Positions 38,483 through 45,443 of a stretch of 64,000 bases of DNA are shown here, piece by piece. Under the pieces are notes generated by a model. That model saw nothing but the letters and a program-made list of their open reading frames with translations, had not been told where the DNA came from and did no database searches. This DNA comes from Pseudomonas inefficax (GTDB lineage Bacteria > Pseudomonadota > Gammaproteobacteria > Pseudomonadales > Pseudomonadaceae): positions 62,052-126,051 of the forward strand of contig NZ_OPYN01000132.1 in assembly GCF_900277125.1 (NCBI RefSeq), in the 5' to 3' direction. Position 1 is the stretch's first letter; the number at the start of each line of letters is the position of its first letter. The position numbers were made by a program, and so were the translations under genes.

Positions 38483-39484
38483 TTACTCAAGGTTGCCGAC
38501 TACTGGCGGCCGGCGCGCCGCCGATGCCGACTCGTCAGGTGCATCCCCCTGTTCCTCTTGTAGTCCAAGGTTGTGACCGCTGCCTGGCAATGCCGCCTGC
38601 AAGCGGGCGAAAACGTGGTCGAGCAACGCCTGGCGGCGGCGGTACATCGCCCGTTTCTTCGCCGGGATGTCCTGTTCCGCCCGCTGTGCCGCAGCGAGCG
38701 GAAGGGCCAGGAAGTCAGCATGGTTCGATGCAATAGCGCCGTGCTCCAGCCAGATCACGTCGTAATTGGCCGCCAGGTCCTGGCCTTTGTCGTTGCCAAA
38801 ATACGCGTGCCGATGGTGGCGGCAGGCATCAGTTACGGCATACAGGTGCGCCACGCCCAGGGTCCTGGCCAGGCACTTCAATGCCTCGAGCAACAGGCTG
38901 CGCGGGCGCAGCCCTTCGAAATCCTTGGTCAGGTCGCGGTAGATCGCCAGGGAGGTTTCGCTGTCGATCCCCTTGTGAATGCCCTGCACTGCACCGATGA
39001 ACAGGCACAATTCGCCCTGGCTGCGGCACAGGCTGAACGCCAGGGATGCCACGCGCAGGTCGCTCTGGAACAGGTTCAATACCAACTCGCCTTCGCGCTT
39101 GAACCAGATCGGCCGGTCCAGGACCAGGCGGCAGCCCGGCGAATAGCCGGACAGCTCGCACAGCGTCAGGCTTTCGTCCCGCCCCAGCAGCAACAGTGCC
39201 GGAAACTGCCCGGCCAGCACCTCGAAGTGCGAAGCCAGCACCTCCAGGCGCTGCGGGGCTTCCCAGCATTTGCTGAGGTACGGCCACTGCACGACACCGA
39301 TGCAATCCCCCCCCAGGCGCTGCAAACCTTGCTGGCCCAGCGCCGCTGTCATGCGCTGCAGGAACGCATTCAGTTCAGGCCATTGCCTGGCAATCTGCAG
39401 CGTCAACTTGTACTTGTTGTTCAGCGCCCGCAACGAGTAACCCGGTTGCAAAGTAAACACGCTTTTCACGATCGTGCCGAGCAT
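38483..39484 (-). CDS. DUF535 (VirK/YbjX-like) protein in the EPS cluster
   Basis: A protein of about 333 residues with features of DUF535: HFEVLAGQFPALL, a central FIGAVQGIHKGIDSE and a late HAYFGNDKGQDLAANYDVIW. E. coli and Salmonella relatives (YbjX, VirK, SomA) affect envelope or virulence properties; no enzyme activity is established that I can name. The C-terminus is low-complexity and polar. The start is uncertain between 39484, 39487 and a GTG at 39502; AAGAGG lies 6 nt before 39484. It sits between two glycosyltransferase genes in the same orientation. Confidence 0.75.
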   Translation of the reverse strand: MLGTIVKSVFTLQPGYSLRALNNKYKLTLQIARQWPELNAFLQRMTAALGQQGLQRLGGDCIGVVQWPYLSKCWEAPQRLEVLASHFEVLAGQFPALLLLGRDESLTLCELSGYSPGCRLVLDRPIWFKREGELVLNLFQSDLRVASLAFSLCRSQGELCLFIGAVQGIHKGIDSETSLAIYRDLTKDFEGLRPRSLLLEALKCLARTLGVAHLYAVTDACRHHRHAYFGNDKGQDLAANYDVIWLEHGAIASNHADFLALPLAAAQRAEQDIPAKKRAMYRRRQALLDHVFARLQAALPGSGHNLGLQEEQGDAPDESASAARRPPVVGNLE

Positions 39485-39516
39485 CATGGGCCTCTTTCTC
39501 ACTAGAACTGCACATA

Positions 39517-39550
39517 ACTCATTGAATTAGCAGGGGCCCTGTGGGAGCGG
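39517..39550. repeat. Truncated REP unit inside the EPS cluster
   Basis: actcattgaattagcagggg then ccctgtgggagcgg is 33/34 identical to 33551-33584, but stops after the first REP arm. It lies 9 bp from the next gene's stop. It reads as a copy of the border unit that has lost its right part. Confidence 0.8.
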
Positions 39551-39558
39551 ACTCCTTG

Positions 39559-40545
39559 TCATTTGTACTCGATCAACGTCGGTTTGCCGGCCGCAATGCG
39601 GTGGCGCAAGAACTTCAGTTGCCCGAGCATTTCCGGGAACTTGCCCAATACCAGAAATACCGCCTGTAGCCAGTTCTCTCGCACCGACTTGCCACCGCGG
39701 CGAGCAAGGCGTGCGGCCTGCAGCGGGTAGACCAGCAGCAACAGCAGGCCCCAGCCCCCCAGCAACAGGCAGGCCAGCACGACCACCACGGGGATGCCCA
39801 GGCCCCACAGCCAGGCCCGGCGCGATTCGCGCAGCCAGTGCCGCTCGGGTGGCCGACCATGCAGGTAAGCCCCTTCGGCATAGGCATGGCCAGCGCGCAG
39901 GCTACGCCGCCACCATTGGCTGAAACGGGTCATGGCGGCATCGTGCAGGGTCATCTCGGCGTCCAGGCGCCAGACCTTCCAGCCCTTTGCCCGCAGGCGC
40001 ACGCACAGTTCCGGCTCTTCTCCGGCGATCAGCTCGGGGCGAAAGCCACCGACGGCGACAAAGGCGTCTACCCGCATCAGGGCATCGCCACCGCACGCCT
40101 TGGCCTCGCCGATGGGCGTGTCCCACTCCAGCTCGCACAACAGGTTGTACACCGACCGCTGGGGAAAGCGCTCGCGGCGGCGGCCGCACACCACTGCCAC
40201 GTCGGGATGGTCGTCGAGAAACGCCTGCGCCGCGCCCAGCCAGCCGCCATCCACCTCGCAATCGCCATCGACGAACTGCACCAGCTGCATCGAGGGCAGT
40301 TGCCGCTGCAAGGCGAAAAAGCCTTCGTTGCGCGCGCGAGCGGCGGTAAACGGGGTGCCCATGTGCAGCGCCAGTACCTCTACCCCCAGGCTGCGGGCCA
40401 AGTGCGGTGAGCCATCGCTGGAGCCCGAGTCGACGTACATGACCTTGTCCGCACCCTGCAGCAGCGAACGCAGGCAACGCTCCAGGCGCTGGCCTTCGTT
40501 GCGGCCAATCACCACCACACCGATCCCGCTCGCCATGGGCTTCAC
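39559..40545 (-). CDS. Glycosyltransferase family 2 with C-terminal membrane segment
   Basis: A 328-residue GT-A enzyme: VVVIGRNEGQRLERCL, DSGSSDGS, the DGDCEV metal motif and an acceptor-side EEPELCVRLRAKG. One or two hydrophobic spans occur near residues 250-280 (VVVVLACLLLGGWGLLLLL). The GTG at 40545 overlaps the acetyltransferase stop by 4 nt (GTGA) and is preferred; an ATG three codons later is the alternative. Donor and acceptor unknown. Confidence 0.87.
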   Translation of the reverse strand: MKPMASGIGVVVIGRNEGQRLERCLRSLLQGADKVMYVDSGSSDGSPHLARSLGVEVLALHMGTPFTAARARNEGFFALQRQLPSMQLVQFVDGDCEVDGGWLGAAQAFLDDHPDVAVVCGRRRERFPQRSVYNLLCELEWDTPIGEAKACGGDALMRVDAFVAVGGFRPELIAGEEPELCVRLRAKGWKVWRLDAEMTLHDAAMTRFSQWWRRSLRAGHAYAEGAYLHGRPPERHWLRESRRAWLWGLGIPVVVVLACLLLGGWGLLLLLVYPLQAARLARRGGKSVRENWLQAVFLVLGKFPEMLGQLKFLRHRIAAGKPTLIEYK

Positions 40546-41066
40546 TCGACGGGCTCCGTGGCGGCCGGTTGCCTGGCCTTTATGATGGCCGGCACCCCTA
40601 CCGCCAGCGAATTGTCTGGCACATCTACCAGCACCACGGCGTTGGCACCGATGATCACGTCGTTGCCGATACGGATGCTACCGAGCACCTTGGCCCCGGT
40701 GCCGATATCGACGTTGTTGCCGAACACCGGCGCAATCGGCTCGTTGACGTTCTTCAGGCCCACCACCACGCCGTTGCGGATGCGGCAGTCATCGCCAAAA
40801 CGGGCATAGCCGCTGATGACGATGCCGCCAAAATGGTCGATCACGAAGTTGCGGCCGATCACCACTTCGCACGGCAGCTCCACACCCGTGATGATCTGCA
40901 CGAACTTGAACAGCACCTTGTAGATAAGCGACAACAGCTTGCGCAGCAGTGCCGGGCGCACCCCATAGCGCCAGCGGCCGAAGCGGTACACCAGCAGTAC
41001 CCAGAAGCCCTGGGCGCCCCAGTTACTACCATGGGCACGCAGGTCAGCACGTACATTCTCGAACAT
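40542..41066 (-). CDS. Serine acetyltransferase-like hexapeptide O-acetyltransferase
   Basis: A 174-residue left-handed beta-helix acyltransferase. Hexapeptide repeats run through VVIGRNFVIDHFGGIVISGY and IGTGAKVLGSIRIGNDVIIG, with the probable catalytic His in VIDHFGG. The N-terminus resembles CysE-like proteins of capsule loci. Its place between two glycosyltransferases suggests acetylation of the repeat unit rather than of serine. Ends overlapping the next gene by 4 nt. Confidence 0.85.
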   Translation of the reverse strand: MFENVRADLRAHGSNWGAQGFWVLLVYRFGRWRYGVRPALLRKLLSLIYKVLFKFVQIITGVELPCEVVIGRNFVIDHFGGIVISGYARFGDDCRIRNGVVVGLKNVNEPIAPVFGNNVDIGTGAKVLGSIRIGNDVIIGANAVVLVDVPDNSLAVGVPAIIKARQPAATEPVE

Positions 41067-41074
41067 GGCTCCAC

Positions 41075-42031
41075 CTACCTTGTCGGTTGGCTGGCGTACC
41101 GGGTCTTGAACAACAGAGACCAGGTCGCCCGGCAGTGACGCCAGCAGGCCTGTATCGCGCCCCGGCCGCGTCGTTTCAACAGCGCCTTGAGTGCCAGCAC
41201 CAGGTCGCCCAAGGTGACCAGCAACATGTGCAGGGCAAGCCCCGCCAGCCCGTGATGCTTGCGGAAGTACAGTAGCTCGCTTTCGATCTGGTAGGACGAG
41301 ATCTGCCGGCTGGCCGCCTCCAGTTCGGCCACCGATCTGGAGCTTTCCCCACCGATGTGCACCACCGTGGTGTGCGGGTAGAACACCACTTTCCAGCCGG
41401 CCGCCTTAACCCGCTTGCAGTGGTCGACCTCCTCGTAATAAAGAAAGTAGCGCGGGTCGAACAGGCCCACCTGGTCGAGCACTTCGCGGCGCACCAGGTA
41501 GAAGCAGCCAGGCAGCCAGTCGCACTCGCGGACCGAAGCGTGGTCCCAGTTCATTTCGTCGACCATCTTCAGGCCCGGGAAGAAGCGCCCCAGCCCGGTA
41601 CGCCCGACGAACACGTTGAGCGGTGTAGGGAAGTAGCGGCAACTGGGCTGCAAGTCGCCGTCGCGGCCCTCCAGGCGTACCCCCAGCACCCCGCACTCCG
41701 GGTGGGCTTCCATGTAGTCGAGGGTTTTCTGCAGGGAATCGGCGGCGACGAAGGCGTCGGTGTTCAGCAGCAACGCATACTTGCCCTTCAAGTGCGCCAG
41801 CAATTGGTTGTTGGCCCGGCCGAACCCCACGTTCTGCCTGTTGCTCAGCAGCAGCGCTTGCGGGCACACCTCGGCCATGCGCTGCAGCGAGTCATCGACC
41901 GAGGCATTGTCCACCACCAGGTAGCTGGCCAGCCGCTCGCTGTCGGCACGGCGCAGCGCATCGAACATCGGCTGCAGCAACCCGGCCGTGTTGAAGTTGA
42001 CCACCATGACATCCACAGGTTTGCTAGCCAT
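41075..42031 (-). CDS. Glycosyltransferase family 2 (rhamnosyltransferase-like)
   Basis: A 318-residue GT-A enzyme: VMVVNFNTAGLLQPMFDALR, VVDNASVDDS, the NTDAF metal motif and LPGCFYLVRREVLDQVG, followed by YYEEVDHCKRVKAAGWKVVF. This pattern is usual in rhamnosyltransferase-type GT2 enzymes of polysaccharide clusters. It lies 8 bp before the acetyltransferase start. Confidence 0.87.
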   Translation of the reverse strand: MASKPVDVMVVNFNTAGLLQPMFDALRRADSERLASYLVVDNASVDDSLQRMAEVCPQALLLSNRQNVGFGRANNQLLAHLKGKYALLLNTDAFVAADSLQKTLDYMEAHPECGVLGVRLEGRDGDLQPSCRYFPTPLNVFVGRTGLGRFFPGLKMVDEMNWDHASVRECDWLPGCFYLVRREVLDQVGLFDPRYFLYYEEVDHCKRVKAAGWKVVFYPHTTVVHIGGESSRSVAELEAASRQISSYQIESELLYFRKHHGLAGLALHMLLVTLGDLVLALKALLKRRGRGAIQACWRHCRATWSLLFKTRYASQPTR

Positions 42032-42086
42032 TGTTGCTGTCCCTCGAAGAAAGCCCCACGCCTTTGCAGTATCAGCACAACATTCG

Positions 42087-43553
42087 TCACGCCACGGCTT
42101 CCCTGGCCGCGTTCATCCTGGCATCGAGGTGGTCGGCCAGGCGTAACGCAAACTGCAGCAGCGGCATGGTCGGGTTGGAAGCACCGCCGGTGGCAAAGAT
42201 GCTGCTGCCGGCGACGTAAAGGTTTTCGGTGCCGAATACCCTGCAGTTGGTATCGACAACACCGTACTGCGCCGACGACGCCATGCGCGTGGTACCCATG
42301 TGGTGGGCGTGTGGCGACAACCTCAGCGGTATCGAAGTGTCGTAAACGAAGTCATTGAGCTTGATGAAGCCAAGGTTCATGTCAGCCCACTGCTTGGCCA
42401 GTTCGCTGCCAATGCACTTGACGGTGTGCCGGTCATCAGCGCTCAGGGCCCAGTTGACATTGACCTTGGCCACGCCCAGCGCGTCCTTCTCGTCCAGCAG
42501 CGAAATGCGGCTGTGCAGGTTGGGGAACTGCTCGATCATGGTGCTGATGACGCCGTCACCGGGGCAACTGAACCTGGCCACGAAGGCAATCTTGCTGGCT
42601 ACCCCCATGTCGCAAGCCAGGTTCTCCAGAAAGTGCTTCACCTCGGCAGTACGACCATAGGTTTGCACATCGGCCAGCAAGGCGGCCCTGACGTTGCCCT
42701 TGCCTGCCTTGTATTCGTCAACGAAGGCATCGGAGGTGTAGTACTCGCGTGGTTCCGGGGCCAACCCCGACCTGAGGATGAAGGTGCCAAGATCAATGTT
42801 CAGATGCTCCATGAAACACCCGCCGACCAGCCCGCCCTTGCTCACGATCCCCGCCGCCAGCAACGACTCGCTGTTGAGCAGTTGCCGGGCATTCTCGATT
42901 GCACCGGTGGCCAGCACGAAGTTTCTTGCAACAAGGCGCTGGCGATTGCACGCGTAGTCGGAGAGTACGACTGCGGCCAGATGGCCCGAAGCCTGGTCGA
43001 ACTCCAGGTTCACGCAATTGCAATTGATGAACACGTCCAGGCCTGGGGTCTGCTCCAGGGCCGTGGCGTACTTTTGCGCAAAACGCGTTGGTGGGCTGAG
43101 CAGAAAGCGGTCGGGCTCGAAGTCTCCGCCGTCGAGGCCGGCATTCAGTGCGTGAAAATCCGCACCGGGGGGCAGGTCGACGATTTCCATGGCAGCAGGC
43201 AGGTAGCCTGCGATCTCCGAATAAGGAATGGGCCAGCCAGGCAACCCGCCAATGGGGGGAACGGCGAAGTCGGAGGGGCTGAATGGCCGGCAACGGCCGG
43301 CCCAATGGTTGGATGTGCCGCCCAGGTAACGCAGGCGGGCTTCCCCGGCGTACAGCTCCAGGCCAGTGGATGCACAGGCGTACAAGGCTTGCGAGTTCGC
43401 CGAGTATTCGCGCCCGCCACCTTCGGCAAGCAGGACGCTCCAGCCGGCGGCGGCCAGGCGCAGCCCCAGGATGATGCCCGCGGGGCCAGCGCCGATGATG
43501 CAGACATCGTAACTGTCGCGCAGGGCCTTCTGCTGCTGATAGTCCTTGATCAT
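42087..43553 (-). CDS. GMC-family FAD oxidoreductase of the EPS cluster
   Basis: A 488-residue flavoprotein with the dinucleotide motif CIIGAGPAGIILGLRLAAAG (GAGPAG at 21-26), GTSNHWAGRC in the FAD region and a C-terminal active-site segment HAHHMGTTRMASS plus SNPTMPLLQFALRLADHL. It has no signal peptide. Its ATG overlaps by 4 nt the stop of a 64-residue Tat-signal protein. Likely oxidises an alcohol or sugar, perhaps a polysaccharide precursor; the substrate is unknown. Confidence 0.88.
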   Translation of the reverse strand: MIKDYQQQKALRDSYDVCIIGAGPAGIILGLRLAAAGWSVLLAEGGGREYSANSQALYACASTGLELYAGEARLRYLGGTSNHWAGRCRPFSPSDFAVPPIGGLPGWPIPYSEIAGYLPAAMEIVDLPPGADFHALNAGLDGGDFEPDRFLLSPPTRFAQKYATALEQTPGLDVFINCNCVNLEFDQASGHLAAVVLSDYACNRQRLVARNFVLATGAIENARQLLNSESLLAAGIVSKGGLVGGCFMEHLNIDLGTFILRSGLAPEPREYYTSDAFVDEYKAGKGNVRAALLADVQTYGRTAEVKHFLENLACDMGVASKIAFVARFSCPGDGVISTMIEQFPNLHSRISLLDEKDALGVAKVNVNWALSADDRHTVKCIGSELAKQWADMNLGFIKLNDFVYDTSIPLRLSPHAHHMGTTRMASSAQYGVVDTNCRVFGTENLYVAGSSIFATGGASNPTMPLLQFALRLADHLDARMNAAREAVA

Positions 43554-43744
43554 GGGTGTTCGTCCCGAAAGTAGCGGGACGGCAATACCCAGCCGTTGAT
43601 CACCACGAACCCGGGCCTGCCGGCAGGTTGGCGGGCGACGGCTGGCGTAGCAGCGAACACCACACCGCCAACGCCCAGCAGGACACAACTCTGGAGAAAC
43701 CCTCTACGACCCAACTGCCCAGTACAAAAAGTAAGCTTCCCCAT
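43550..43744 (-). CDS. Small Tat-signal protein coupled to the GMC oxidoreductase
   Basis: A 64-residue protein. Residues 12-18 (GRRGFLQ) give the twin-arginine motif RRxFL, followed by a hydrophobic core SCVLLGVGGVVFAA and an AxA-type cleavage site (TPAVA, near residue 37). Only about 27 mature residues follow. It ends in an ATGA overlap with the oxidoreductase start, so the pair is translated together. It is too short to be a normal enzyme subunit. It may carry the signal-less GMC enzyme to the periplasm in trans, as the small subunits of gluconate or fructose dehydrogenases do, or be a remnant of such a subunit. Start at 43744. Confidence 0.7.
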   Translation of the reverse strand: MGKLTFCTGQLGRRGFLQSCVLLGVGGVVFAATPAVARQPAGRPGFVVINGWVLPSRYFRDEHP

Positions 43745-43911
43745 GATCCAGTGACCTGCATCTTTGAAAGATTCACCCGGCTAGCCGCATTGCAGCCAGT
43801 CATCAATCGACGGCATGACGTCAATCTCTACTGATTGGCTAAAAGGTCACTATAGTTTCAATCAGCCACGATGCTAGCCGTTGCCCACCGACGCAAAGGT
43901 GCACATAGCCA
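43745..43911. promoter_or_regulatory. Bidirectional promoter region of the EPS cluster
   Basis: A 167-bp AT-richer gap between divergent halves of the cluster. It contains a perfect inverted repeat gtcat-N11-atgac (43799-43819), a second caat-N8-attg just after it, and TATAGT at 43851-43856 as a possible -10 for the rightward transcript. A matching -35 at normal spacing is not obvious. Regulator unknown. Confidence 0.5.
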
Positions 43912-45438
43912 ATGCCTGAACATTTTCGTGCGTTGATCGTCATCCTGTTTCTGGCGAGCGTGGTCTTCCTGCTGGCGCGGCGGCCAGCCACCGACCTGAT
44001 CCCGCTGGGCGATTTCAAGCGCCGGCGCAATCTGTGGTTCCTGCTTACCCTGCTGGCCTTCTTTTCGCACAGTTTCTGGCTGTACCTGGGGGCTGGCGCC
44101 GTCATCCTGTACATCGCCGGGCGCCGTGAGCACAACCCCATGGCGTTGTTCTACATGCTGCTGTTCCTGATCCCGCCGGCTTCGGTGCAGGTGCCCGGGT
44201 TTGGCGTGGTCAATTACCTGGTCGACCTCAACCATATCCGCCTGCTGACCCTGTGCGTGCTGTTGCCGGCGGCCCTGGCCCTGCGCCGGCAAGGCGACAC
44301 CCTGCGCTTCGGCCGCACCTGGCCAGACAGGCTGTTGGCAGCCGGCCTGCTGCTGATGAGCGTGCTCTACCTGCGCGAAACCACCGTGACAGACACCCTG
44401 CGCCAGACACTGTACCTGTATGTCGACGTGCTCCTGCCGTATTACGTGGCCAGCCGTGGCTTGCGCCAGATCAGCGACTTCAAGGACACCCTGCTGGCCT
44501 TCGTGCTTGCCTCCTTCGTCCTGGCCCTGATCGGCGTGGCCGAGTACGTGCGCCACTGGCTGCTGTACAGTGCCATGGTCGACGCCATGGGCGTGCCGTG
44601 GAGCATGTCCGGCTACCTGAGCCGTGGCGGTTCGCTGCGCGCCAGCGTCACCACCGGGCAGGCGATTGCCCTGGGCTATGTGATGAGCGTGGCCATCGGC
44701 CTGTTCCTGTTTGTCCAGGGTTATGTGCGCCGCCCCCTGCAGCGTGCGATGGGCGCCCTGCTGCTGGCCGCCGGGCTGTTCGCGCCACTGTCCCGTGGCC
44801 CGTGGATCGGCGCCGTGGTCATCGTGGTGGTGTTCATCACCCTGGGCAAAGGTGCGGTCAGGCGCCTGGCGCTGCTCGCTGTGGCCGGCATGCTGGCCTT
44901 GCCCTTGCTGACCATCGTGCCGGGTGGCGACAAGGTGCTGGACATGCTGCCGTTCATTGGCAACCTCGAGAAAGAGAACATCACCTACCGCAAACAGCTG
45001 ATGGACAACTCGTGGATCGTCATTCAGCGCAATCCGCTGTTCGGCTCGTTCGACTTTCGCAACACCCCGGAAATGCAATCGATGATCCAGGGTGAAGGCA
45101 TCATCGACATCGTCAACACCTATATCAACCTGGCACTACGCGTCGGGCTGGTCGGGCTTGGCCTGTTCGTGGCGTTCTTCGTAGCCGTACTGCACGGCAT
45201 CCGCAAGGCCATGCGCAGTTTTCCCGACAAGGACGACGAGCGACGCCAGCTCGGCCGGGCATTGCTGGCGACCCTGATCGGCATCCTGGTGATCATCTTC
45301 ACCGTCAGCAGCATCACCTTCATCCCAGTGGTGTACTGGACTGTCGCCGGGCTGGGCGTGGCCTACATCCAGATGGCCCGCAGGCTGCACAACAGCCAGG
45401 CCATCGCGCTGGCCGACCCCGGCCTTCAACCAAGGTGA
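43912..45438 (+). CDS. Wzy/O-antigen-ligase-like polysaccharide polymerase
   Basis: A 508-residue membrane protein with about 11-12 hydrophobic spans and a large external loop. The loop begins after FAPLSRGPWIGAVVIVVVF, which contains the conserved PLSRGPW-type Wzy_C arginine, and extends through GNLEKENITYRKQLMDNSWI (PF04932-like). Such proteins polymerise or ligate lipid-linked repeat units at the periplasmic face. Its stop overlaps the ribosome-binding AAGGTGA of the next gene. Confidence 0.85.
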   Translation: MPEHFRALIVILFLASVVFLLARRPATDLIPLGDFKRRRNLWFLLTLLAFFSHSFWLYLGAGAVILYIAGRREHNPMALFYMLLFLIPPASVQVPGFGVVNYLVDLNHIRLLTLCVLLPAALALRRQGDTLRFGRTWPDRLLAAGLLLMSVLYLRETTVTDTLRQTLYLYVDVLLPYYVASRGLRQISDFKDTLLAFVLASFVLALIGVAEYVRHWLLYSAMVDAMGVPWSMSGYLSRGGSLRASVTTGQAIALGYVMSVAIGLFLFVQGYVRRPLQRAMGALLLAAGLFAPLSRGPWIGAVVIVVVFITLGKGAVRRLALLAVAGMLALPLLTIVPGGDKVLDMLPFIGNLEKENITYRKQLMDNSWIVIQRNPLFGSFDFRNTPEMQSMIQGEGIIDIVNTYINLALRVGLVGLGLFVAFFVAVLHGIRKAMRSFPDKDDERRQLGRALLATLIGILVIIFTVSSITFIPVVYWTVAGLGVAYIQMARRLHNSQAIALADPGLQPR

Positions 45439-45443
45439 CCCTT

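Noticed and set aside
43819..43840. FleQ box in the EPS promoter
   Set aside because: gtcaat is followed by an attgg at the wrong spacing for the GTCAAT-N2-ATTGAC pattern; kept only as a general inverted repeat.
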